Shown piece after piece: positions 54,620 to 63,021 of a stretch of 64,000 nucleotides of DNA. Under the pieces are notes generated by a model, which saw nothing but the letters and a program-made list of their open reading frames with translations, made no database searches and was not told the origin of the DNA. The stretch covers positions 62,001 through 126,000 of the forward strand of contig JAICTZ010000018.1 in assembly GCA_025936115.1 (NCBI GenBank). The letters are read 5' to 3'. The DNA is from Polyangiaceae bacterium. GTDB taxonomy: Bacteria > Myxococcota_A > Polyangia > Polyangiales > Polyangiaceae. Every line of letters begins with the position of its first letter. Positions within the stretch are counted from its first letter, which is position 1. Made by a program: the position numbers and the translations under genes.

Positions 54620-54964
54620 ATGCAGACCCTTCGTAATCTGATTTTCTCCGTGGGTGCGGCCATCGCCGGCACCAAGATCGTTCGCGCCGTCTCGGACCTC
54701 GAGTTCGACGACGTGCTTGCGCCCATCGGCCTCTCGCGCCGCCGGTCGCACATCGTTTCGGACGTGGCGCTGCTCAGCGCGGGCATGGTGCTCGGCGGGG
54801 CCGTCGCTCTCATTTTCGCCCCGATGAGCGGCCGCGAGACGCGCCAGCGCATCGCGAGCAAGGCCGACGAGTTGGGTGACGCGGCGGCGCAGAAGCTCCG
54901 CGATATCCGCGACGAGGTGCGGCCGCGGCTCGGTAACAGCCACATGTCCGAATCGAATGCGTGA
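54620..54964 (+). CDS. YtxH domain-containing small membrane protein
   Basis: A 114-residue protein. A hydrophobic segment with Gly-rich spacing (VALLSAGMVLGGAVALIFAPMSGRETRQRIASKADEL, about 49-85) is the YtxH signature, where a glycine-zipper-like span is followed by a helical, charged tail. Such proteins are induced by general stress in several bacteria; the mechanism is unknown. The ATG at 54620 follows GAGG. It is divergent from the holin-like operon. Confidence 0.75.
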   Translation: MQTLRNLIFSVGAAIAGTKIVRAVSDLEFDDVLAPIGLSRRRSHIVSDVALLSAGMVLGGAVALIFAPMSGRETRQRIASKADELGDAAAQKLRDIRDEVRPRLGNSHMSESNA

Positions 54965-54972
54965 GTTTGGGA

Positions 54973-55014
54973 ACGGCCGGAACGTGGGGGCATTTTGCGT
55001 CGCGTTCCGGCCGT
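54973..55014 (+). terminator. strong inverted repeat after the YtxH gene
   Basis: ACGGCCGGAACG (54973-54984) pairs perfectly with CGTTCCGGCCGT (55003-55014) across an 18-base loop, 9 bases after the stop. It has no T-run. A terminator or an mRNA-stabilising hairpin is the most likely role. Confidence 0.5.
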
Positions 55015-55207
55015 CGCCTTGAGGGGAATCGTACGGGTGTGAGATCGGAATGACGAACGGGGGGACAGGCGAGAAGAGGGACAGGCGGGAAGAGGGAAGA
55101 GGAGGACAAGAGCGGCAGGGGTGAGGCCGCGGTGCGGGCATTCGGCTGTGGAGGAGGCGCGGAGGGGACGCGGCAATACCGAATGCCCAGGTCGAGCAAC
55201 CCGCAGG

Positions 55208-55231
55208 CGTGAGTGGCGTCGTGAGTGGCGT
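55208..55231 (+). repeat. two tandem copies of a 12-mer, possible activator site
   Basis: CGTGAGTGGCGT occurs at 55208-55219 and again at 55220-55231 without a gap. They lie about 101-124 bases upstream of the predicted sigma-54 transcription start, the usual place for an enhancer-binding protein. Confidence 0.45.
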
Positions 55232-55304
55232 GCGTCAAAGACGTCATCGACGTGGCAGCTCGTCACGCTGAACTAGCGCGCCAGTCGCCGTGGCTGAAAG
55301 AAGG

Positions 55305-55321
55305 TTGGCCCGACGCTTGCT
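55305..55321 (+). promoter_or_regulatory. putative sigma-54 promoter of the OmpA/kinase operon
   Basis: TTGGCCCGACGCTTGCT matches 13 of 14 defined positions of the sigma-54 consensus, the best match in the window. GG at 55307-55308 and GC at 55319-55320. Predicted start about 55332; AAAAGGAG (55346-55353) and the ATG at 55360 follow. Confidence 0.62.
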
Positions 55322-55359
55322 CCACTGCGGGACGTGACTTCCGTCAAAAGGAGCGCGTG

Positions 55360-55725
55360 ATGATGGCCTCGCTGCGAGCGCTCGGGTTTGCCGCACTGCT
55401 CGGTGCGTGCAGCTCGACCCAGACCTTGCCTCCGAATTATGCGCCGGCTCGGGCCGCCATCAGCGCTGCGGACGCCGTCGGGGCCGAGCAGGAGCCGCGT
55501 GCGGCGTTGCACCTCAAGCTCGCGCGCGACCAGCTCGTCGAAGCGCAGTCACTCGCTCGGAACGGTAAGTCGAACGAAGCTTCGCTGGCGCTCGATTGCG
55601 CGCGCACCGACGCCGAGTTCGCGCTGATGGTGACACGAGAGGCGCAGGCCCGCGCCGACGCCGTTCGCGCCAAGCAGGACGTTCAGCGGCTGGGGAACGC
55701 AGACGGCGCAGAGCGCCCTCAGTGA
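55360..55725 (+). CDS. DUF4398-type lipoprotein
   Basis: A 121-residue protein with a lipoprotein signal (MMASLRALGFAALLGAC, Cys17) and a helical DUF4398-like domain (ARAAISAADAVGAEQEPRAALHLKLARDQLVEAQSLARNGKSNEASLAL) ending in charged helices. The ATG at 55360 follows AAAAGGAG; GTG 55357 and ATG 55363 are near alternatives. It is the first gene of a five-gene operon with an OmpA-type lipoprotein, a Ser/Thr kinase, a DUF2383 protein and a receiver. Confidence 0.75.
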   Translation: MMASLRALGFAALLGACSSTQTLPPNYAPARAAISAADAVGAEQEPRAALHLKLARDQLVEAQSLARNGKSNEASLALDCARTDAEFALMVTREAQARADAVRAKQDVQRLGNADGAERPQ

Positions 55726-55751
55726 CTCCAGATGCTTCGCGGAGATTTGCC

Positions 55752-56588
55752 ATGAGAACTTCATTCGTCGCGCTTTCATTGGTCTCGCTCACGGCCCTCG
55801 CGTGCGCGAGCACTGGACCTACACCCGAGCTACTCGACGCACGGCGCGCGTATGAAACGGCGCGCGTCGCACCTGAGGCCCGCTACGCGCCCGAGCGTGT
55901 GCTCGAGGCGAAACGGGCGCTCGAACGTGCAGAATACGCCCACGCGAATGAGCCCGGCTCGTTCCAGGAGAAGAGCCTCGCGTACATCGCCGGGCGACGC
56001 GCCGAGCTCGCCGTCGTCTACGGTCAGTACGAGGCCGACCGCCGGGTACGCTGGACGGCCGATGCGCAATACAAGGCACGCGAGGACGTGCTGCGCCGCG
56101 AGGCCGAGAAAAACGCCGCCGAGACGCGCCGCGTGCTCGAGGGCACGCGCGCGACGCTCGGTACGGTGCAGGGCAACTTCGGCGACGAGCAGCAGCAGGG
56201 ACGCCAGGACGCACCAAGCGCGGAGAGTGCTCGCCGCACCGTGATCACCCTCGACGGCTCGGCGCTGTTCGTCGCGAACAAATCGGAGCTCGTGCCGAGC
56301 GGCCGCCAGAAGCTCGACCAAGTGGCGAAGACTCTGAAGGACGGGACCGACGAGATCTCCGTGCTCGGCCATACGGACGCAGAGGGCGACGGCGAGACGA
56401 ACCGCCGCCTGTCGCAGGAACGGGCGGACGCCGTACGCGCTTACCTGGTCGAGCGTGGCGTCGCGCCCGATCGCATCAAGGCGGTCGGCAGAGGCGAGAC
56501 CGAGCCCATCGTCGCGAACGCCAGCCCCGAAGGTCGCGCCGGCAACCGTCGCATCGAGATCGTGGTCGAGAAGAGGCAAGCCCCATGA
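55752..56588 (+). CDS. OmpA family lipoprotein (DUF4398-OmpA)
   Basis: A 278-residue protein with a lipoprotein signal (LVSLTALAC, Cys at about residue 17), an N-terminal helical region related to the preceding DUF4398 gene (ELLDARRAYETARVAPEARYAPERVLEAKRALE), a coiled-coil segment and the C-terminal OmpA peptidoglycan-binding domain (about 165-275): VLGHTDAEGDGETNRRLSQERADAV and ANASPEGRAGNRRIEIVV. It should tether the outer membrane to the cell wall. It is coupled by a four-base overlap to the kinase gene that follows. Confidence 0.88.
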   Translation: MRTSFVALSLVSLTALACASTGPTPELLDARRAYETARVAPEARYAPERVLEAKRALERAEYAHANEPGSFQEKSLAYIAGRRAELAVVYGQYEADRRVRWTADAQYKAREDVLRREAEKNAAETRRVLEGTRATLGTVQGNFGDEQQQGRQDAPSAESARRTVITLDGSALFVANKSELVPSGRQKLDQVAKTLKDGTDEISVLGHTDAEGDGETNRRLSQERADAVRAYLVERGVAPDRIKAVGRGETEPIVANASPEGRAGNRRIEIVVEKRQAP

Positions 56589-57886
56589 CCGCGCTCGCCG
56601 AAAACGATCCGCTGCGCGACCTGCCGCGGCCCGACACCATCATCGGCCGGCGCTTCCGCCTCGGGGGCGCAATCGGGCAAGGAGGCATGAGCGCGGTGTT
56701 CAGCGCCCGCGACCAGCGTCTCGAGCGCGAGGTCGCTTTCAAAATCCTGACGCCCGAGCTCGCGTGTTCGCGCGAGATCGTGACACGTTTCGTCAACGAG
56801 GCGCGGACGCTCGCGCGGCTCGACTGTCCCCACATCGTACGCGTGCTCGACGCCGGTGTGACGAGCGAGCCGGACATGGCGTCGCTGCCGTACATGGTGC
56901 TCGAGCTCCTGCACGGCGAGGATCTCAGGACGCAATGCGAGCGCGGTCCGCTCGACGTGGAACGCGCGCTCGGCTTCGTGCTCCAGGCGTGCGAAGGCCT
57001 CGCGGCCGCCCATGCCGAGGGCGTGGTTCATCGCGACCTGAAGCCGGAGAATCTTTTTCTGTGCGCGCAGCCGGACGGTACCGAGGTCGTGAAGATTTTG
57101 GATTTCGGCATCGCGCGCTCGCTTGCCGCGCCCTCGTCGCTCACGTTGAGCGGGGAAGGCATGGGCTCCCCTGGGTACATGTCTCCCGAGCAACTTCGTG
57201 ACGCGAGCGCCGCCGACGAACGCAGCGACATCTGGTCGCTCGGCGTCGTTCTTTACGAGCTCTTGGCGGGCGTGCCGCCCTTTCAGGCGGCGACCCCGTT
57301 CGATCTCTGCGCCCACATCCTCGCCGGTAAGCGCGAGCGGCTCGAGCAACAGCGGCCCGAGCTCCCGCCCGGACTCGTGGCCGTGGTCGACCGCTGCCTG
57401 GAGGTCGAGCCGGAGCGGCGCTACCAAAGCGTGGTCGAGCTCGCGTCCGCGCTGGCGCCGTTCGTCTCCGGCGGCGCACAGGCGCTCGCGCGCATTCGGC
57501 ACCGTCTGCTCGGGCGCGATAGCGGTGAAGTGCCGGCGCTTCCGCGACCCGTCGTCGACGCGCAAGCCCCCACCGAGCCCGTGATCCACGAAGACGAGGC
57601 GGTGCTTCCGCTTCCGCTTCCGTTTCCACTCTCCCTGTCGCGTTCGCGAAGGCGTCATCGCGTTGCACAGGCGCTCGCTGGTCTGTCGCTGATCGCGATG
57701 CTCGCGTTGCTCTCGCACGTGTTCGGGGTCGGCAGCGCCACCCCGCGCTTGGACGAGGCACAGAGCTCGGTGCTCAAGCTGAGCGAACGCATGAGCGCGG
57801 CGGCGCACGATTTTCTGGGGACCGGAGCGCGCACGCCCGAAGCGGCGCCGCTTCCGGCGCAGGGGCAGGAAGGATCACACCGATGA
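56585..57886 (+). CDS. Hanks-type Ser/Thr protein kinase with C-terminal membrane span
   Basis: A 433-residue kinase. All key elements are present: Gly-rich loop GQGGMSAVF (31-39), Lys53 in VAFKIL, catalytic HRDLKPEN (Asp151), DFG (173-175) and GSPGYMSPEQ in the activation segment. A Leu/Pro-rich stretch (LPLPLPFPLSLS, from a CTTCCG repeat at about 57605-57630), a basic patch and one membrane span (about 364-384) follow. The short extracytoplasmic tail carries no PASTA or other sensor domain. Its position after an OmpA lipoprotein and before a DUF2383 protein, with ATGA overlaps on both sides, suggests a role in envelope stress. Confidence 0.92.
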   Translation: MTALAENDPLRDLPRPDTIIGRRFRLGGAIGQGGMSAVFSARDQRLEREVAFKILTPELACSREIVTRFVNEARTLARLDCPHIVRVLDAGVTSEPDMASLPYMVLELLHGEDLRTQCERGPLDVERALGFVLQACEGLAAAHAEGVVHRDLKPENLFLCAQPDGTEVVKILDFGIARSLAAPSSLTLSGEGMGSPGYMSPEQLRDASAADERSDIWSLGVVLYELLAGVPPFQAATPFDLCAHILAGKRERLEQQRPELPPGLVAVVDRCLEVEPERRYQSVVELASALAPFVSGGAQALARIRHRLLGRDSGEVPALPRPVVDAQAPTEPVIHEDEAVLPLPLPFPLSLSRSRRRHRVAQALAGLSLIAMLALLSHVFGVGSATPRLDEAQSSVLKLSERMSAAAHDFLGTGARTPEAAPLPAQGQEGSHR

Positions 57887-58359
57887 GCTATCACCATCCG
57901 ATGCCGAGCGAGCCCGGCACGAAGAGCGACGCGCCGAATCTGCAGGTACTGAAGGACCTCTGCAAAGAAGAGATCGCCGCAACGCGTACTTACGAGAAGG
58001 CGTTGAGCCTACCCGTGCTCGCCCGCCATTCAGGCGTGCTCGAACGCTGCTATGCCTCGCATCACCATCGCGCCGCCGAGCTCGGCCGGCGCATCACGAC
58101 GCTCGGCGCGGAGCCGCCGAGCGCCCCGGGAGTTTGGGGTTCCCTCATTCCCACGCTCGCGACGGCTGCAGCCGCGATGAGCGAAAAGCTCGCGCTTGCG
58201 TTGCTCGAGGAATCCGAAGAGCGCGGCGTTCGGCGCTATCGCGACCAGCTGCAAGAGCTCGACCCCGTCAATCGGGCATTCTTGATCGAACGCATCGTGC
58301 CGGCGCAAGATGCGTCGCACGCTGCCATCAGTGAACTCAAACAGACGGTCTCGGTATAA
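57883..58359 (+). CDS. DUF2383 (ferritin-like) protein
   Basis: A 158-residue helical protein of the PA2169/DUF2383 type. The helices carry candidate di-iron ligands Glu and His (LCKEEIAATRTYEKAL, CYASHHHRAAELGRRI, LEESEERGVRRYRDQL), the pattern of a ferritin-like bundle. The function is unknown; the family is associated with stress. It starts inside the kinase stop (ATGA) and ends 2 bp before the receiver gene. Confidence 0.8.
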   Translation: MSYHHPMPSEPGTKSDAPNLQVLKDLCKEEIAATRTYEKALSLPVLARHSGVLERCYASHHHRAAELGRRITTLGAEPPSAPGVWGSLIPTLATAAAAMSEKLALALLEESEERGVRRYRDQLQELDPVNRAFLIERIVPAQDASHAAISELKQTVSV

Positions 58360-58361
58360 CC

Positions 58362-58880
58362 ATGGCAATCGGGGTGGCGGAAATGCACTCTAGTTTCGAG
58401 CGCAGGCTGGCATCGCCTGCGGGATCTTCCGAAGACTCGCCGCACAGCGGAATGCGCGAGGCTACGGGCACCGACGCGGCGCACTGCCTCGACGGCGTGA
58501 ACGTGCTCGTCGTCGAGGACGAGCCGGACGCGCGCGAAGTCGTGGGTGCGCTGCTCGAAGCGCGCGGTGCCCGAGTTCTGCTCACCGCTTCGGTCGCGGA
58601 GGCGACCGAGAGCCTCGCGCAGAGCAGACCGGACGTGATCGTGAGCGACATCGGCATGCCCGACGTGGATGGCTTCGAGTTCGCACGACGCCTGCGCAAG
58701 CTGTCGCCAGAGCGAGGAGGCGACACGCCGATCGTGGCGCTCACGGCCTACACGTCGGCACAGGACCGACTGCGTACGTTCGAGGCGGGCTACGACTGCC
58801 ACCTCGGCAAGCCCGTGGACATGGACGAGCTCGTGCGAGTGCTCGAGCGGCTTTCGAAACACCGCTCGCGGGCGTCGTGA
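58362..58880 (+). CDS. receiver-domain response regulator
   Basis: A 172-residue protein with a disordered N-terminus (about 1-45) and one receiver domain: acidic VVEDEPD, Asp96 in VIVSDIGMPD, Thr in ALTAYTS and Lys in HLGKPVD. It has no output domain. The segment around DVIVSDIGMP is nearly the same in the receiver at the end of the convergent hybrid kinase (58893), and the order PERGG-x-TP-x-VALTAY is shared, so the two are probably paralogs and may interact. Last gene of the OmpA/kinase operon. Confidence 0.85.
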   Translation: MAIGVAEMHSSFERRLASPAGSSEDSPHSGMREATGTDAAHCLDGVNVLVVEDEPDAREVVGALLEARGARVLLTASVAEATESLAQSRPDVIVSDIGMPDVDGFEFARRLRKLSPERGGDTPIVALTAYTSAQDRLRTFEAGYDCHLGKPVDMDELVRVLERLSKHRSRAS

Positions 58881-58892
58881 GCCCGAGCGGCC

Positions 58893-61800
58893 TCAACGGC
58901 TCTCCACCGTCAGGCCGCCGAGGTTGGCGACGACGTTGGCAAGTTGCGCCGGCTCGATGGGTTTCGCGAGATGCAGCTGGTATCCAGCCGCAAAGGCGCG
59001 CTGCGCGTCCTCGTCCCGCGCGTAAGCCGTGAGCGCGACGGCCGGCGTCCGCCCCCCGCGCTCGGGCGGCAACGCTCGGATCTTTCGGATCAGGGAGTAG
59101 CCGTCCTCGCCGGGCATACCGATGTCGCTCACGATGACGTCAGGCTTGATCGAGCGGAGCTTTTCGAGCGCTACTTCAGCCGACGGCGCCGGATGAACCT
59201 TGGCGCCGTGCCGAGTGAGCACTTCGGTCACGAGCGCGAGCGCGTCTTCCTCGTCATCGACCACGAGTAAGCAGAGTCCGTCGAGCCGTCGCGTGCCGAG
59301 CTCGCGTGCCGTAGCGGCCGCGGCCGAACCGGGACGCAGGGGTTGGCTGATCGCGACGCTCTCGGCGCGCAGCGGCAGCTCGACGACGAACGTCGCGCCA
59401 CGACCGGGCCCTTCGCTCCGGGCGGAAACGCTGCCCCCGTGCGCCGTCACGAGCTGCTTCACGATCGCGAGCCCGAGCCCGAGCCCGCCGTGCCGCCGCG
59501 TCGTCGACGTGTCTGCCTGCAGGAACGGCTCGAAGACATAGGGCAGGGACTCCTTGCGGATGCCTTCCCCGCTGTCGCTCACTTCGAGGCGGACGTCCGA
59601 GCCCGCGAGTGAAGCCCGGAGCTCGATCTGGCCGCCTTTGGGCGTGAACTTCACGGCGTTCGAGAGCAGGTTCCAGACGACCTGCTGGATGCGCTGAGCA
59701 TCGGCGAGGATCGTGAGCGGCTCGGGCGGGACATGCGTCCGGATGACGATGCCTTTTGCTTCGGCGGCGGGCATCACGGTTTCGACCGACGCGCTCACGA
59801 CCTCGCCTACCGTCGTGGGCGCGAGAGCGAGCGCGAGCTTGCCGCTGATGATGCGGGAAACGTCGAGCACGTCTTCGATGAGCTTGGCTTGAGCGCGAGC
59901 GTTGCGCTCGATGACGGTGAGCCCGCGCTCGAGCGCATTGGCGCCGCTGCGTCCTCGCAACATCACCGTCCAACCGAGGATCGCGTTCAGCGGCGTGCGG
60001 AGCTCGTGCGACACCATGGCCAAAAATTCGTCCTTGGCGCGGCTCGCCACCTCCGCTTCCGCTCTGAGTCTGCGCTCCTCGGCACGCGACTCTTCGATTT
60101 GGCGGAGCGCGAGCGCGTTCTCGATCGCCATGGCGGCCCGCCGCGCGAAATCCTCGGCGAAGGCGAGATCTTCTTCGTCGTACGAGCGGTTCGACTCGGC
60201 GTAGACGAACGTCATCGCTCCGAGCGTGCGGCCGCGCGAGCGCAGCGGCACGACCATGGCCGACCGCAGCCCGAGCTCGTGGATGAGCCTGCGGTGCTCG
60301 TCGTTTTGCGCCGCCTGTTCGAGCAGCTCTCTCGGGATCTTCGAGTAGAGCTCGGAGCGGCCCGTGCGGATCACCTCCGGCGCACCGGTCCGCGCTTCGG
60401 GGTCAGGCGGATACTTACGGCCGAGCTCCTGCGCGAACTCGAGCTTCTGCGGATCGCTATGCGCGACGGCCGCTTGATAGGGCGCCTTGCTGCCAGGTTC
60501 CAGGATATTGACGGCGCACCAGTCTGCGATCGCGGGCACCGCCAAGCGCGCGACGGTCCCGAGCGTCGCTTGATAGTCGAGCGATGCCACGAGCGCCTCG
60601 CCTGCCTTGCTCAAGAACTCCTTGCGCGCGCGATCCGCCTTGTCGCGCGACACGTCGCGAAACACCATCACGACGCCGATGAGCTCGCCGTGCTCGTTCC
60701 TGATCGGTGCGCCGCTGTCGTCGATCGGCAGCTCCGTGCCGCGACGCGAGCGCAAGATCGTGTGGTTGGCGAGCCCGACGATCGCCCCTTCGCGCAAGAC
60801 GCGCGCCACGGGGCTCTCGACGGGGCCCCGCGTTCGCTCTGAAAAGATTTGAAAAACCTCGTCGAGAGCCTTGCCGCGCGCTTCCGGCTCGGGCCAGCCC
60901 GTGAGCGCCTCGGCGATGGGGTTCATGAACGTGACGACGCCGCTCGGATCGGTCGCGATCACCGCATCCCCGATGCTCCGGAGCGTCGTCGTGAACCAGC
61001 GCCGTGCTTCCTCCTCGCTTTCGAGCCGCCGCGCGCGGAGCAGCGCCTGAGCGCAGTGCTTGCCGAGCGTATCGGCGAGCAGTTTGTCGTCGTCCGAGAA
61101 GCGACGCTCGCGGTAGAAGCCCATACCGAGCAAACCGACCGGGCGCTTCTCGACGATGAGCGGCATGCTCCAGAACGCCCGGGCGCGCGGTCCTTCGGAA
61201 GGTAAGTGCTTGACCTTCGGAAACAGCCGCTCGTAATCGGCGTCCCTTTCCGCCCAGACGGCCTCGCCGCTCTCGAGCGTGCGGAAGGCTTCGGGATTGC
61301 CCCCGCTGTTCGAGATTTCACGAATGCGCTCGAGCACACCCGGCGCCACGCCGCGGTCGCCGACGAGCTCGAGCGTCCGCCCACTTTCGTCGAGCAAGTA
61401 CAGGGTACATACGTTCGCTTCGAAGGCCGCCATCCCCACATCGACCACGGCATGCCCGACTTCGGGAACGTTTCGAGCTTCGGAGAGCATACCCGCTACG
61501 TCGGACAGCGCCTGGAGTCGGTTCCGCGCTTCGCTCGCCGCGCGTCGCAGCAGTCCCTCGCGGCGCGCACGCGAAGTCCACACGGCGATGAGCAGCGCGA
61601 AGGCGCTCACCCCCAGCGCAGAGCCGCCCGAAAACGCCGTCAGAACCCGCCGCCGCGCTTGCGCGCTACGCATCACGAGCAAGCGAGCTTCGTGCGCTTG
61701 CATGGCGTCGCAGGCGAGCTCGAAGCGGCTGCTCGCTCGGTTGTAGTCCGCCTCGCTCGCGAGCAGGCGATCCATGGCCTCCCGCTGGTGTCCAGCCTTC

Positions 61801-62189
61801 GTGAGCGCCACGAGCTCCCGGTACGGCTCGACGGCGGTTTCCGCGTCGCGCGCCGCGCCCGTGAGCGCGGCCGTCTGCTCCGCGCTGTCGGCGGTCATGG
61901 CGCGCAGCTGCTCGTGCGTGGAGGCTTGGCTCGCCATGGCGCGCGAAAACTCCTCGAAGTCCGCGGGCTGACCAGAATCGACGTAACGTCGTGCAGCGGT
62001 TTCGGAGGAACGTACCGCGACGGACCAGTGGCTCAAAGCCCGTTGGATCTCGAGCGTGTGATCGATCCACCCGGCGGCCGACCAGTACGCGCTCGTCGCC
62101 GCAGCAAAGAACGCAACAATGGCCACGAGCCCGGCCGTGGCGAGGACGAGCTCAGGCTGTCTGCGAGCGGGCGCGGCCGCGGGACCCAA
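58893..62189 (-). CDS. hybrid sensor histidine kinase (CHASE3-GAF-PAS-GAF-HK-receiver)
   Basis: A 1,098-residue protein. Two membrane spans (about 12-34 and 185-205) flank a CHASE3-like domain; then come a GAF domain (about 225-390), a PAS domain (about 395-515, DPSGVVTFMNPIAEALTGWPEPEARGK), a second GAF (about 530-690), the kinase core with His728 in SHELRTPLNAILGW, intact N-box (NLLSNAVKFT), DSGEGI and GGLGLGLAIVKQL, and a terminal receiver (about 968-1085, Asp in VIVSDIGMPGEDG). It is soluble on both sides of the first domain and probably senses redox or small ligands. It begins with TTG at 62189 after GAGAG. No cognate output gene is adjacent except the convergent receiver at 58362. Confidence 0.9.
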   Translation of the reverse strand: MGPAAAPARRQPELVLATAGLVAIVAFFAAATSAYWSAAGWIDHTLEIQRALSHWSVAVRSSETAARRYVDSGQPADFEEFSRAMASQASTHEQLRAMTADSAEQTAALTGAARDAETAVEPYRELVALTKAGHQREAMDRLLASEADYNRASSRFELACDAMQAHEARLLVMRSAQARRRVLTAFSGGSALGVSAFALLIAVWTSRARREGLLRRAASEARNRLQALSDVAGMLSEARNVPEVGHAVVDVGMAAFEANVCTLYLLDESGRTLELVGDRGVAPGVLERIREISNSGGNPEAFRTLESGEAVWAERDADYERLFPKVKHLPSEGPRARAFWSMPLIVEKRPVGLLGMGFYRERRFSDDDKLLADTLGKHCAQALLRARRLESEEEARRWFTTTLRSIGDAVIATDPSGVVTFMNPIAEALTGWPEPEARGKALDEVFQIFSERTRGPVESPVARVLREGAIVGLANHTILRSRRGTELPIDDSGAPIRNEHGELIGVVMVFRDVSRDKADRARKEFLSKAGEALVASLDYQATLGTVARLAVPAIADWCAVNILEPGSKAPYQAAVAHSDPQKLEFAQELGRKYPPDPEARTGAPEVIRTGRSELYSKIPRELLEQAAQNDEHRRLIHELGLRSAMVVPLRSRGRTLGAMTFVYAESNRSYDEEDLAFAEDFARRAAMAIENALALRQIEESRAEERRLRAEAEVASRAKDEFLAMVSHELRTPLNAILGWTVMLRGRSGANALERGLTVIERNARAQAKLIEDVLDVSRIISGKLALALAPTTVGEVVSASVETVMPAAEAKGIVIRTHVPPEPLTILADAQRIQQVVWNLLSNAVKFTPKGGQIELRASLAGSDVRLEVSDSGEGIRKESLPYVFEPFLQADTSTTRRHGGLGLGLAIVKQLVTAHGGSVSARSEGPGRGATFVVELPLRAESVAISQPLRPGSAAAATARELGTRRLDGLCLLVVDDEEDALALVTEVLTRHGAKVHPAPSAEVALEKLRSIKPDVIVSDIGMPGEDGYSLIRKIRALPPERGGRTPAVALTAYARDEDAQRAFAAGYQLHLAKPIEPAQLANVVANLGGLTVESR

Positions 62190-62303
62190 GCGTATCGATT
62201 TCTCTCATCCGCGCGGTTGACGCAAGTCACCAGTCAAGTTTTGTACGCCGGAGCGCGTGTCGTGGCGGAATGACACGCGCTCACCGGACCTCATTCGGCG
62301 GGT

Positions 62304-62783
62304 TCACGAATAGGTCGTCGCTTCGACTCGTCCGCGGCGGCGACCCGGCTGCCGCCGATTCTTCGTGACCAAAGCGTCGACGCTCAAGGGGCCGGCACCC
62401 CGGGCCACGAAATACATCGCGATCAAGAGTAGCGTGAGCGGATATTCCCAACCGCCATTTTGCGCGAAAAGGCCGTTGTCGCGGTGTACGAAATAGATCG
62501 CGGCCGCCATCGTGCAGATGGGACCGAGCGCCGCGAGCGGCGTCAGTGCTCCGAGTGCGAGACCTAGACCGCCGAAAAACTCGCCCAGAATGGCCAGATA
62601 GACCATGAGCGCGGGATTCGGCAGTCCCAGATGCGTGAACGCCGCGACTGTCCCGTGAACGTCACTGAGCTTCTGCCAGCCGTGTGCCACGAAAATCGCG
62701 CCCACGCCGATGCGCAACAGCGTGAGCGCGACGATCGCCGGTTTGCGATCACTGTCCGTCTCGTACGTATTCAGCGCGCGCAT
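62304..62783 (-). CDS. DoxX family membrane protein
   Basis: A 159-residue protein with four membrane spans and the DoxX signature ALTLLRIGVGAIFVAHGWQKLSD, GLGLALGALTPLAALGPICTMAAAIYFVH and GGWEYPLTLLLIAMYF. DoxX-like proteins are linked to thiosulfate oxidation in archaea and to oxidative stress elsewhere; the role here is unknown. It starts 15 bases after the DUF1328 stop and is probably cotranscribed with it. The Arg-rich tail ends near 62304. Confidence 0.85.
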   Translation of the reverse strand: MRALNTYETDSDRKPAIVALTLLRIGVGAIFVAHGWQKLSDVHGTVAAFTHLGLPNPALMVYLAILGEFFGGLGLALGALTPLAALGPICTMAAAIYFVHRDNGLFAQNGGWEYPLTLLLIAMYFVARGAGPLSVDALVTKNRRQPGRRRGRVEATTYS

Positions 62784-62798
62784 GACGGATGCTCCGCA

Positions 62799-62963
62799 TC
62801 AGACAGGGGCGCGCCTGCCGAAGAGCAGAGCCACCACCGCGAGCACGAGGAACACGAAGAACAGGATCTTCGCGATACCAGCTGCGCCCGCCGCCAGGCC
62901 CCAGAAGCCGAACAGGCCGGCCAGGAGCGCGATAATGAAAAACACTGCTGCCCAGTACAACAT
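62799..62963 (-). CDS. DUF1328 (YtjA family) small membrane protein
   Basis: A 54-residue protein with two hydrophobic spans: [20 protein letters not shown], then a Gly/Ala turn ([13 protein letters not shown]) and [15 protein letters not shown]. This is the full DUF1328 pattern. Such proteins are very common, stress-associated and of unknown role. The ATG at 62963 follows CAGGAGAAAG. It is the first gene of a two-gene unit with DoxX, on a sigma-54-like promoter. Confidence 0.88.
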   Translation of the reverse strand: MLYWAAVFFIIALLAGLFGFWGLAAGAAGIAKILFFVFLVLAVVALLFGRRAPV

Positions 62964-63021
62964 GGCTTTCTCCTGTGTCCTTGTCTGGTGGCGTTCCGAA
63001 CGCCACATGGGACGAGATCAC

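Larger units (their letters stand above)
54965..55359. other. 395-base gap with hairpins, repeats and a promoter
   Basis: No gene is visible. It holds, in order: a perfect 12-bp inverted repeat (54973-54984 and 55003-55014); a purine-rich stretch with two 17-base near-copies of GGACAGGCGRGAAGAGG (about 55061-55095); an inverted pair GGGCATTCGG/CCGAATGCCC (55136-55145 and 55179-55188); two adjacent copies of CGTGAGTGGCGT (55208-55231); and the sigma-54-like promoter at 55305. Confidence 0.6.
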
